In this document: positions 56,325 through 64,000 of the stretch, piece after piece
Layout: every line of letters begins with the position of its first letter
Position numbering within the stretch: the stretch's first letter is position 1
Assembly: GCA_947177425.1 (NCBI GenBank)
Contig: CAMWUN010000013.1
Span: 1-64,000 of the forward strand
Direction of reading: 5' to 3'
DNA: 64,000 bases
Source: an uncultured bacterium
GTDB lineage: Bacteria > Bacillota > Clostridia > Lachnospirales > Lachnospiraceae
Notes under the pieces: generated by a model
What the model was told of the DNA's origin: nothing
Seen by the model: only the letters and a program-made list of their open reading frames with translations
Databases searched by the model: none
Position numbers and translations under genes: made by a program

Positions 56325-58226
56325 TTAATCTTCTAATAAATATTTGTATTTTCGCAAATAGGATGTTGCTACGTTAACTGGCAATATATCAGAAATGTTA
56401 ATATTATGATTTTTGACGCACTCATCTAACTTTAAATTAAAAGCATTCTGCAACTCTATATCCCCATCCAGTTCTTTCCATTTTCCGTCTAACTTTTCAT
56501 TCATTTCTATTGCCATCCCCAAAATATCTTCCTGTAAAAAAGGGATTAATTCTAAACCATTTTTTGCAAAATACTTTCCATTTAATTCGCCTATACATAT
56601 AAAATCAATTGCAATATTAAACATTTCCCAAAATGATAATTCTCTTTTTTCATTAACATTATATAAACGATTAAATATACACAAATCTCCTTTGTGACAA
56701 AAAATATTATGTTCAATTGCTGGGTAATATGGTAATAAAAGTGCAACTGGCTTAGCAAATATTAGAGGCAACAAACATATTCCCGCTGTAGAGCCCAAAT
56801 AAAACTTGCAAAAGCGATGGATTGCTAAATCAAGGAACTCATCATATCCCAACTTAACAAAATTAATACACTTATTCTGAATCTCCTTCTGTTCTGCAAC
56901 TTGCCCCATCCTAACGGACTGAACACCATTTTTATCAAGATAATCTATTGCACTATTCATCACGTCAAAAGGAATATCTCTATAGTCATGGTATGAAAAA
57001 TCTACATCCGACAATATATTTTTCAAATATTCACTATCTCGCGTATGTAAACACACATACTCTCCCGTAAGGCCAACTTTGTCCTTTATTATCCTTTTGC
57101 CAAATTCCAATTCCTTCACACTAAAGTCAACTGCTAAATCATGTTCTATTATCGCGCACCCAAGATTACTTACATTTATCCACTTTCCATCATATTCATA
57201 TTTTTCGTATTTCTCAAAGATATCTTGAATCCAAAAAAAATATTCTTCTTGGTTCTTCAAAAGATTGATTTGTCTTCCTATCAACTCATTAAAACATGCA
57301 TTTGCTCCCTCAAAAGGTCTTGAATAATCATCTATTGGAATATATATTTTAAAAGTTTCATTTTCAGCTTCTTCAAACAATAACTTATTTAATACTCGAA
57401 TTTCTTCTCCGATTCTGTCGCAGCGTAAATTATATATTTTAATATATTTTGCCTGATTTATTAAATCTCTTTTTTTTGCAAATTCCGGTTCTGGATCAAA
57501 CAATAAGTATCTCCCTTTATGGACAATTCTTTTTTCCTTTCTTACAAATTGCAGTATGGAAAATTTAATAAACGAAAACTTTTCTGGATTGGCTTTTATG
57601 TACTTTGCATATGCGCCTTCCTCATCCATCCATATTACAAAGGCATTTTGGTCAAGAACGTACAATAAATTATGATACCAAATTTGATCTAAATAATTTT
57701 CGTTAGGAATAAATGCCATTCCAATTCCGTTATTCTTTAAATTGTTCAATAACTCATTAATAAGTATCCCTATATCTAAGTCATTATCTATAAGCCGAAG
57801 GTCATATATATATATTTTCTTATAGTCATCTAATTTTTTCGTCAAATATTGCGAAAATCCTATTTTATTCATATTAAAAAAATAGAAATTAGCTTGCAAA
57901 AAATTGTCAGAAAACAATGTCCATATTTCTTCTGGATAGTTATAAATACATTCTCTTAATTTTATCCAGTTTATAACTTTATTTTCATTTGCCAGTTCCT
58001 TTGTTTTTATATCACAAATAATCTCTTCATAATATATATTGGCAATAATGATATAATCGTATTCAAGTTCAGGCAAAAGTTCAGATGAATAAACCGCCAT
58101 ATCTTTCCATGTTTCCCTTTGAGGATGTGTTTCAATATATCCTATTATGCGACATCTTTTCGCGCAAATATTCGATACGCATTTTTCTGATTCCAGACCT
58201 GTTCCCCATATATATACTTTTTTCAT
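56325..58226 (-). CDS. TIGR04372-like glycosyltransferase with N-terminal Rossmann module
   Basis: The product is 633 residues and very AT-rich. Residues 2-92 are the recurrent module (KVYIWGTGLESEKCVSNICA, YDYIIIANIYYEEIICDIKT). The last 260 residues resemble the TIGR04372 family of polysaccharide-biosynthesis glycosyltransferases (VCLHTRDSEYLKNILSDVDF, YHDYRDIPFDVMNSAIDYLD, KFYLGSTAGICLLPLIFAKP). The 280 residues between are not recognised, although DNDLDIGILINELLNNLKNN may be structural. The likely role is transfer of a cluster sugar. Confidence 0.7.
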   Translation of the reverse strand: MKKVYIWGTGLESEKCVSNICAKRCRIIGYIETHPQRETWKDMAVYSSELLPELEYDYIIIANIYYEEIICDIKTKELANENKVINWIKLRECIYNYPEEIWTLFSDNFLQANFYFFNMNKIGFSQYLTKKLDDYKKIYIYDLRLIDNDLDIGILINELLNNLKNNGIGMAFIPNENYLDQIWYHNLLYVLDQNAFVIWMDEEGAYAKYIKANPEKFSFIKFSILQFVRKEKRIVHKGRYLLFDPEPEFAKKRDLINQAKYIKIYNLRCDRIGEEIRVLNKLLFEEAENETFKIYIPIDDYSRPFEGANACFNELIGRQINLLKNQEEYFFWIQDIFEKYEKYEYDGKWINVSNLGCAIIEHDLAVDFSVKELEFGKRIIKDKVGLTGEYVCLHTRDSEYLKNILSDVDFSYHDYRDIPFDVMNSAIDYLDKNGVQSVRMGQVAEQKEIQNKCINFVKLGYDEFLDLAIHRFCKFYLGSTAGICLLPLIFAKPVALLLPYYPAIEHNIFCHKGDLCIFNRLYNVNEKRELSFWEMFNIAIDFICIGELNGKYFAKNGLELIPFLQEDILGMAIEMNEKLDGKWKELDGDIELQNAFNLKLDECVKNHNINISDILPVNVATSYLRKYKYLLED

Positions 58227-58300
58227 TTTTATACCTATACTACTAAAAGCCTTTTTTAATGTATTAACTATATATAACTTTAATTAGCTACTCTATATAA

Positions 58301-59254
58301 TTATTTATATTTATTGTTGTTACTTTTGCCGTAGGATACTTTATCTACAAAATTTCGGATCTTCTCATATATACTTTTTCCATCCAATCCATTTGCACGT
58401 CTCACTGCATCCAATTGTCCATAATCTACTGCAAACATATCCGGTAATCCAATTGCCAGATTAGGAACCATAATATTTTCCTTTGCCATAACTTCTGCCA
58501 CTGCACTGTATAATCCACCAATGACATTATGTTCTTCCACCATAACTAAACACTCTGCATTCTGTATTAATTTTGCAATGTATTTTGTATCTAGCGGTTT
58601 TAGAGTATGTACACTTACTACTTCCACACTTATGCCGTCGTTCTCTAATTCCCTAACTGCTTTCATCACTTCATTTATAATTGTTCCTGTTACCATAATT
58701 GTAAGGTTGCTTCCTGGTTGTATGATTGCAGGTTTTCCAATTAGGAATTCTGTATTCGTATCATAATACTCTTCTTTATTATTACTTAAACGGATATACA
58801 CTGGCCCTTTTATTCTATATGCTTCTTCCATCATCCAGCCCACCTCTGCCCGTGTAGCCGGAGAAAAAACCGTCAGATTAGGCAGGCTTCTAAGCAGTCC
58901 GATATCTTCTGTTGTATGATGGGAGGGTCCTAGCGTACTATAGGTTATTCCACTTCCAATGCCTACCAGCTTTACATTTAAGTTTTGAAAGCACACATCA
59001 TCCCTTAAAAATTCATATGCTCGGTATGCAATAAATGCGCTTATTGTATAGGCAAATGGAATTTTTCCACAACTTGCCATCCCTGCCGCTGCTGCAACCA
59101 TATTCTCCTCTGCAATACCAAAATTATAATATCTTTCTGGGAAGTCCCGCCTAAAATCATCATAGACAATCAGCCCATTATCTGACACAAGCGATACCAC
59201 TTCCGAATCTCTTTTAGCCAGACCATACAGCATTTTTAAGTAAGTATCTCTCAT
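58301..59254 (-). CDS. Transketolase, C-terminal subunit
   Basis: The product is 317 residues carrying the Pyr and C-terminal domains of transketolase: RYYNFGIAEENMVAAAAGMA with the catalytic Glu of the pyrimidine domain, STLGPSHHTTEDIGLLRSLP, and AECLVMVEEHNVIGGLYSAV. Its ATG overlaps the stop of the N-terminal subunit by four bases, so the two halves are made together. With the heptose genes beside it, production of sedoheptulose 7-phosphate or transfer of a two-carbon unit to a cluster sugar is inferred. Confidence 0.92.
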   Translation of the reverse strand: MRDTYLKMLYGLAKRDSEVVSLVSDNGLIVYDDFRRDFPERYYNFGIAEENMVAAAAGMASCGKIPFAYTISAFIAYRAYEFLRDDVCFQNLNVKLVGIGSGITYSTLGPSHHTTEDIGLLRSLPNLTVFSPATRAEVGWMMEEAYRIKGPVYIRLSNNKEEYYDTNTEFLIGKPAIIQPGSNLTIMVTGTIINEVMKAVRELENDGISVEVVSVHTLKPLDTKYIAKLIQNAECLVMVEEHNVIGGLYSAVAEVMAKENIMVPNLAIGLPDMFAVDYGQLDAVRRANGLDGKSIYEKIRNFVDKVSYGKSNNNKYK

Positions 59255-60066
59255 CTGATTAGTTCCTTTTCTAATATGCCTAGTTCTTTTTTCACAATTT
59301 CCAGTTCTTCTTCATTAGGCATACGATAATGCCAAATAGGAATTCCTTCCATAAAAGAAACGCCCTTTCCTTTTATTGTATGTGAAATAATAAGACGCGG
59401 CTTTCTACACTTGTTGTTCCTTTTTAATACAGTTTCGATCTCATTTAGGTCATGCCCGTTTATTTCTTCAACTTCAAAGCCAAAAGCTTCCCATCTATCC
59501 CTCCATGATGATATTCCCATGATTTCTTCCACAGAATCCATTGCCTGAAGACGATTATCATCCATAATTACAACAAGATTATCCAGTTTAAATCTAACCG
59601 CGGCCATCACTGCTTCCCATATCGTTCCTTCCTGACATTCCCCGTCACCAATCACAACATATATTTTGTTGTTATATCCATTCATTTTACATGCCAGCGC
59701 GACACCTACCGCAAACGGTAGTCCATGTCCAAGTGATCCTGTTGATGCTTCGATTCCTGGAGCTGCTCCCATTTTAGGTTCTCCCCCCAAGTGTGAGCCC
59801 GGCTGGCAAAAACTTTCCAACTCTTCATCTCTTATCATTCCAATTTTATTCAATATCACATATAATGCCAGACTCGCATGCCCCTTGCTCATTATCAATC
59901 TGTCTCTTGATTCCATCCAGGGATTTTCCAAATCATATGTAAGTATTGACTTACAATACAATACGTATAAAACATCAATTACTGAAAATGCTGATGCCAA
60001 ATGAGCGGCTCCTGCTTTATATGCAGTTAAAAAAATCCTTTTCTTTAACTCTTTTATCTCATCCAT
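59251..60066 (-). CDS. Transketolase, N-terminal (thiamine diphosphate) subunit
   Basis: The product is 271 residues. It carries RLIMSKGHASLALYVILNKI, EASTGSLGHGLPFAVGVALA and the ThDP-binding motif VVIGDGECQEGTIWEAVMAA with VVIMDDN, so the cofactor site is intact. It pairs with the downstream gene. Split transketolases are common in accessory sugar pathways. The housekeeping enzyme is usually a single chain, so this pair is probably dedicated to the glycan. Confidence 0.92.
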   Translation of the reverse strand: MDEIKELKKRIFLTAYKAGAAHLASAFSVIDVLYVLYCKSILTYDLENPWMESRDRLIMSKGHASLALYVILNKIGMIRDEELESFCQPGSHLGGEPKMGAAPGIEASTGSLGHGLPFAVGVALACKMNGYNNKIYVVIGDGECQEGTIWEAVMAAVRFKLDNLVVIMDDNRLQAMDSVEEIMGISSWRDRWEAFGFEVEEINGHDLNEIETVLKRNNKCRKPRLIISHTIKGKGVSFMEGIPIWHYRMPNEEELEIVKKELGILEKELIR

Positions 60067-60085
60067 ATTTATTACTCACTACCCA

Positions 60086-61147
60086 TTAAATAAAATTCAC
60101 ATGCTCCCCTGGATATTTCAACTCATTCAGATACCTGTTCATCTCATCCAGCCTGCATAGTTCCCTACAGTTCTTTTCCAAATCCATATGCATAAAGTAA
60201 TCCACTATTTCTTTTCTATGGCTTCCTTCCCATATTTCTACAAAAGAACTTTCATTTATATTCCCATATTTCAGTTCGTCTTTACCCATAAATACAATGC
60301 ATGGCCAAAGATTTCCCTTTGCATCCATATAAACCATAAACGGCAGTGCCCAGCAGTGCTCATAGCACCTTTTACATTCCAGCTTCTGCATGGCATGTGC
60401 CCTAAAATATACTTTATAGTCTTCCGTCTGTAGTTCCTTTACTTCTTTTTCCAACTCCAGCATTTCCTTATAATCAACCTGTAAGATATGTCCACTCTGG
60501 GGATGCTGGGAAAACGGCTTAATTGTAAAATAATCAACGCCAATTTTTCTAAGTTCTCTTCCCATCTGCACAATTTCATCTTTATTATCTGGAAGAAGAA
60601 GGAGCTGGACTCCCAACGTCGTATGTAAATTCTGCCTGCGCTTTACCTTAACAGCTTCCTCCATATGACACATAACCTTTGATAAGTCCCCTGGCTTTCC
60701 CTGCTGGACTTTGTCATATGTCCCATCTGTTATGCCTGCCACACTGAACCTGACCCATGTCAGGGATTTCAGGCAGTCCTGCGATACTTCCGGGGTCAAC
60801 AGAACTCCGTTGGTTGACACTGCTACATCTATTCCTAAACTTTTCGTCCTATTTATAATCTCGGGTGCTTCCTTATGCAGAAGGGGCTCCCCCTCCCCCG
60901 CATAGATAATGCTTTTTACTCCCTTGGGCGCTAATTCCTCCAGATTTTTCATCAAAGTCCTGCTGTTGATCCTGTCTGGCTTATAACCTGTATAATCCAC
61001 AGCGCAGAATATGCAGCGGTGGTTGCAGGCATTTGTCAAGCCTATTTCCAACTCAATGGGATAAATATTCTCCCCCTTCATCCACCTTGCCACCACATCC
61101 GGATGATAAATTAATTTATGTGAATCCATTCTGATATTCTCTGCCAT
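60086..61147 (-). CDS. Radical SAM/SPASM protein
   Basis: The product is 353 residues. The 4Fe-4S motif CNHRCIFC is in GLTNACNHRCIFCAVDYTGY, with SIIYAGEGEPLLHKEAPEI as the GGEP-like motif. The C-terminal Cys set (CKRCYEHCWALP, WPCIVFMG, CRELC) is SPASM-like and may hold an auxiliary cluster. The start was moved five codons in from an ATG overlapping the previous stop, because AGGAGA lies before MAENIR. The substrate is unknown. Its neighbours are transketolase halves and the sugar kinase fusion. Confidence 0.85.
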   Translation of the reverse strand: MAENIRMDSHKLIYHPDVVARWMKGENIYPIELEIGLTNACNHRCIFCAVDYTGYKPDRINSRTLMKNLEELAPKGVKSIIYAGEGEPLLHKEAPEIINRTKSLGIDVAVSTNGVLLTPEVSQDCLKSLTWVRFSVAGITDGTYDKVQQGKPGDLSKVMCHMEEAVKVKRRQNLHTTLGVQLLLLPDNKDEIVQMGRELRKIGVDYFTIKPFSQHPQSGHILQVDYKEMLELEKEVKELQTEDYKVYFRAHAMQKLECKRCYEHCWALPFMVYMDAKGNLWPCIVFMGKDELKYGNINESSFVEIWEGSHRKEIVDYFMHMDLEKNCRELCRLDEMNRYLNELKYPGEHVNFI

Positions 61148-61158
61148 ACTCTCTCCTG

Positions 61159-62691
61159 TCATACATTCATCAGCGTATTTGCAAACTTCAACACATTCAC
61201 CTTTTCAACGGCCTCTTTGTTCCCTACAATATTGGCTCCCAGCGCTCCTCCAATATTTCCCATAAGGGTTCCCATCTCCACAGGCGCACCTGCCGCCGTA
61301 AAAATCCCTGCCACCGAAAAGAATGCATCCCCCGCCCCTACTGTATCCTTTACACTTAATGTAAAAGCCGGGCATTCCCGTACATCCACGCCAGTTATCC
61401 CGTAGGCGCCTTTCGCCCCTCTCGTCAGCCAGCCGCTTCCTTTCAGATGCTCCGCCAGCCTGCCTAAGCTTAATTTTTCATCCAGTGCCGAATCTGGAAA
61501 TGCAAGTTTCAACTCCTGCTGGTCCAGGGTGAAAACATCCGCCCTGCTGTATTTGGTGATTGCATTTAATCCTTTGTTGGTAGAATTGGTCTGACAGTTA
61601 AGTACCAGATACCTTGCATTTTCCTGAACAATATCCATAACTTCCCTGTTTACCACGCCATGACCAAAGTCACACAGAAACACCACATCATAGTCTGCTA
61701 TTTTTTCCCTAAGTCTTTCCTTAAAATTCTTATATGCGTCTTTCTCGTACTCCATCTTCTCAGGAATATTGTTGATGGCAAATATCTTTCTGTACTCCTC
61801 ACGCTTTTCATTCCTTGTAAGATATCTGTGTTTTACAATGGTGGGAAATTCTGAACTGTAGGTCAGACGGAGCTGCACCTTGTCTGCCAGTTCGTCAAAA
61901 AGACGCAGACGTATCTCCTCCTCATTCCCAATAATCGACATCAGTGTCACATTATCGGAAAAAGATGACAGATGCCTTGTAATAGCCACGGCTCCTCCCA
62001 GATATTCCTCCGAATGGGAAAGCCTTGCGGAATATCCCATATCCTTTGACATCATTCCCTGTACATTGCAGTATGTATATTTATCAATAATGACATCGCC
62101 AATCACCAGCACTTTCAGTTTACCGGCTTTTTCTGCATAATCCCGGATTTCCTTCATGGTGTGCCTGGTCTTAAAATCCTGCATGAAGGAGACAACTTCA
62201 TCGGACAATCCCGACATGGCGGTGTTAATCAGCTTTGTGGAACTGAATACCTGTCCGGTGGTAAATCCCAGCCTCCCCCCGTGCTTTTCCACCAGGGCCT
62301 TTTCGTCCACGATTTTCCCGGTAATATCGTCTTCCGCTTTTGCATATTCCTCGCCCTTGACATAGATGTCCGGCTCCACGCTTTCGATGATGTCGTCAAC
62401 CGTATAATTTTCCGACAGCATCACATAGTCGATGCATCCAATGGCCGATAAGAATTTCATGCGCATCTCATCGTCAAAGTACGGCCTTCCCGGCCCTTTG
62501 CGCACATATTTAGCCGCTGTAATTGATACAACCAGCACATCCGCCATCTCTTTTGCCTGTTCAAAATGAATGATATGCCCCGGATGCACCAGGTCAAACA
62601 CCCCATGACACAGGGCAATGGTCTTTCCCTCTTTTGCCAATCCGGGTTTAATAACAGTCTTAAATTCTTCTTTTGATACAATCCAGCCCAT
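61159..62691 (-). CDS. Bifunctional cytidylyltransferase/PfkB sugar kinase, HldE-like in reversed order
   Basis: The product is 510 residues. Residues 1-160 are a nucleotidyltransferase with the HIGH-type motif HGVFDLVHPGHIIHFEQAKE and GRPYFDDEMRMKFLSAIGCI. From about 185 there is a PfkB/ribokinase domain with VLVIGDVIIDKYTYCNV, FLCDFGHGVVNREVM, and the C-terminal TVGAGDAFFSVAGIFTAAGA with the catalytic GAGD. HldE/RfaE has the same domains in the opposite order, kinase first. It probably makes a nucleotide-activated heptose or a relative. Confidence 0.88.
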   Translation of the reverse strand: MGWIVSKEEFKTVIKPGLAKEGKTIALCHGVFDLVHPGHIIHFEQAKEMADVLVVSITAAKYVRKGPGRPYFDDEMRMKFLSAIGCIDYVMLSENYTVDDIIESVEPDIYVKGEEYAKAEDDITGKIVDEKALVEKHGGRLGFTTGQVFSSTKLINTAMSGLSDEVVSFMQDFKTRHTMKEIRDYAEKAGKLKVLVIGDVIIDKYTYCNVQGMMSKDMGYSARLSHSEEYLGGAVAITRHLSSFSDNVTLMSIIGNEEEIRLRLFDELADKVQLRLTYSSEFPTIVKHRYLTRNEKREEYRKIFAINNIPEKMEYEKDAYKNFKERLREKIADYDVVFLCDFGHGVVNREVMDIVQENARYLVLNCQTNSTNKGLNAITKYSRADVFTLDQQELKLAFPDSALDEKLSLGRLAEHLKGSGWLTRGAKGAYGITGVDVRECPAFTLSVKDTVGAGDAFFSVAGIFTAAGAPVEMGTLMGNIGGALGANIVGNKEAVEKVNVLKFANTLMNV

Positions 62692-62731
62692 AAAAGAATC
62701 TGCACTTCCTATTGTTATAATTTAACGGGGC

Positions 62732-63718
62732 TTATTTCCCCAGATATTTGAACCAGTCCTCCGTAGCCGCTCCGATACTGTCCGGCGTCCACACTGGCGC
62801 TTCTTTCCAGTAATCAATATTTTCCAGCACCTTTGCCACCCCTTCTTCAAAGGTAACTTTTGCTTTCCAGCCAAGCCGGTTCTCAATTTTGGACGTATCC
62901 GCAAAGGTACAGTCCGGTTCTCCCGGCCGTTTGGGAATGTGGGTGATTTCCCCGCCCAGCAGTCCGCAGAGACGGTTTACTGAATAGGTTCCGCCGCTTC
63001 CCACATTGAATGTATCCTGCACCACATCCGATACCGCCGCTGTATAAAAAGCGTCTGCAATATCCGTCACATAAGTGAAATCCCGGGTCTGGTTTCCGTC
63101 CCCTACCACTGTAAAAGGTTTGCCTGCCAGCTTCTGTGCAAGGAAAACCCCAAACACTGCGCCGTAGGTTCCTGAAGTCCTTGATCTTGTTCCGTATACA
63201 TTAAAGAGCCGGAGTGTAACTACTGGCAGTCCATACACCTGTCCCCAGTGCAGTACGGTTTCCTCCCCTAATCGCTTGGTCAGCGCATAAGGATACTGTG
63301 ATCTGATTTCCGCACTTTCCTTTGTCGGATATTCATCCGGGATGCCATAGCAGGATGAGGAAGCCGCATATACAAGTTTCTTAATGTTAGCTTCCCTGGC
63401 ACATTCCACCACGTTGTAGGTTCCCAACACGTTGGAAGAATAATACTCCCAAGGTTTTTGAATGGAGGGCACAATATCTGCCAGCGCTGCAAAATGAAAA
63501 ACATAATCCACATCTTTGAAAACCGACTCTATTTCTTCCCTGTTTCTGATATCCATGCGATAAACAGTCAGGTTCTCATTATCTTTCTGATGTTCCAGAT
63601 TTTCAGGCCTGCCTGTGGTCCAGTTGTCTATAACTCTTACTGTATGACCTTCTGCCAGTAGTCTGTCTACCATATGGGAACCAATAAAGCCGCATCCTCC
63701 GGTTACTAATGAAATCAT
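62732..63718 (-). CDS. NAD-dependent nucleotide-sugar epimerase/dehydratase
   Basis: This extended SDR enzyme has 328 residues. It begins MISLVTGGCGFIGSHMVDRL with VRVIDNWTTGRPENL, and has YAASSSCYGIPDEYPTKESA with YALTKRLGEETVLHW supplying the Tyr-x3-Lys pair. GDGNQTRDFTYVTDIADAFY follows. GGAGGAAAT fixes the ATG at 63718, 24 codons inside the open frame. It resembles UDP-glucose 4-epimerases and GDP-6-deoxy-heptose enzymes. In a heptose locus it may act on the activated heptose. Confidence 0.88.
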   Translation of the reverse strand: MISLVTGGCGFIGSHMVDRLLAEGHTVRVIDNWTTGRPENLEHQKDNENLTVYRMDIRNREEIESVFKDVDYVFHFAALADIVPSIQKPWEYYSSNVLGTYNVVECAREANIKKLVYAASSSCYGIPDEYPTKESAEIRSQYPYALTKRLGEETVLHWGQVYGLPVVTLRLFNVYGTRSRTSGTYGAVFGVFLAQKLAGKPFTVVGDGNQTRDFTYVTDIADAFYTAAVSDVVQDTFNVGSGGTYSVNRLCGLLGGEITHIPKRPGEPDCTFADTSKIENRLGWKAKVTFEEGVAKVLENIDYWKEAPVWTPDSIGAATEDWFKYLGK

Positions 63719-63786
63719 ATTTCCTCCATTCTCGGAAAACCTGTACCAGAGTGCTTTCCTCCGGCCCGCCCTCTGCTCCGTTTCCA

Positions 63787-64000
63787 TCACAAAATTTCTA
63801 TCACATCTCTTAAGTCTTTCAGCCTGTAATCAGGCGTAACATCCTGTTCCATTCCTGCTGTTCCGTATCCACTTTCCAGAAGGACTGTTTTTATCCCCAT
63901 CCTCTGTCCTGCCAGTATGTCTGTTGCCCTGTCGCCTACCATATAGGAGTTTTGCATGTCAATGGGGAATCTCTCGCATGCCATCTTAAACATCCCTGTT
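63787..64000 (-). CDS. gmhB: HAD phosphatase, GmhB-like, C-terminal part (runs off the edge)
   Basis: The 71 residues in the window read TGMFKMACERFPIDMQNSYM then VGDRATDILAGQRMGIKTVL. The VGDRxxDI motif is the HAD motif IV. In D-glycero-D-manno-heptose 1,7-bisphosphate phosphatases and HisB-N the same TGMFxxA-VGDR layout occurs. The N-terminus with the catalytic Asp lies beyond 64000. Its stop is followed directly by the epimerase gene, and it supports a heptose branch together with the kinase fusion and transketolase. Confidence 0.8.
   Translation of the reverse strand, partial: TGMFKMACERFPIDMQNSYMVGDRATDILAGQRMGIKTVLLESGYGTAGMEQDVTPDYRLKDLRDVIEIL

Noticed and set aside
20000-58000. CRISPR array or direct-repeat array
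   Set aside because: No regularly spaced repeats were seen. Repetition in this region is at the protein-domain level.

Overview
The window is chromosomal DNA from a low-to-moderate GC anaerobic Firmicute, most likely Lachnospiraceae (Clostridium cluster XIVa). The grounds are the gene order rpmG-secE-nusG-rplK-rplA / rplJ-rplL-rpoB-rpoC / rpsL, an L10 leader with an attenuator, GGAGG-type ribosome binding sites and sigma-70 promoters. I cannot name a species from the sequence alone.

Region 1 (1-13.7 kb, all minus strand) is the transcription/translation core: rpmG, secE, nusG, rplK, rplA, then a CapA-family membrane protein, then rplJ, rplL, rpoB, rpoC and the first 12 codons of rpsL. Its regulatory sites are readable. 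There are 17-bp-spaced promoters before rpmG, rplJ and rpsL, an L10 leader ending in a terminator, an attenuator-like hairpin between rplL and rpoB, terminators after rplA and rpoC, and two L1-binding-like motifs around rplK.

Region 2 (13.7-19 kb) is a transition. It has a plus-strand protein resembling flagellar filament-cap (FliD-type) proteins, glf (UDP-galactopyranose mutase) paired with a small regulator, a second small HTH regulator, and a glycosyltransferase-TPR protein with its own promoter. Two copies of a dispersed palindromic repeat lie at 10.9 and 17.6 kb.

Region 3 (19-64 kb, all minus strand) is one very long glycan cluster of about 35 genes. It holds nucleotide-sugar enzymes for UDP-ManNAc(A) (wecB, wecC), a CMP-nonulosonate resembling legionaminic acid (legB, ptmE, NeuD/PglD-type acyltransferase, legI, legG, legF) and a heptose branch (gmhB end, sugar kinase/cytidylyltransferase, split transketolase, two epimerase/dehydratases). 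It also holds many glycosyltransferases, at least six SAM methyltransferases and three radical SAM enzymes. No flippase, polymerase or ABC exporter is present, which fits cytoplasmic glycosylation of a protein such as flagellin better than a complete lipid-linked polymer system. The middle (about 23.5-60 kb) is visibly more AT-rich than both flanks.

The most striking feature is a small Rossmann-like module, with the signature (I/V)(Y/W/F)G(A/T/x)G and resembling the N-terminal domain of PglD. It occurs 13 times, fused at the N- or C-terminus of glycosyltransferases, methyltransferases, a HAD protein and a radical SAM enzyme, and once alone behind a possible membrane anchor. It may be a shared docking or ligand-binding domain that organises a multi-enzyme glycosylation complex. 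Other oddities are a frameshifted formyltransferase, a nonulosonate pathway lacking its aminotransferase, a MITE-like palindrome supplying the stop codon of a beta-propeller-like gene, and a kinase/cytidylyltransferase fusion in the reverse of the HldE order.
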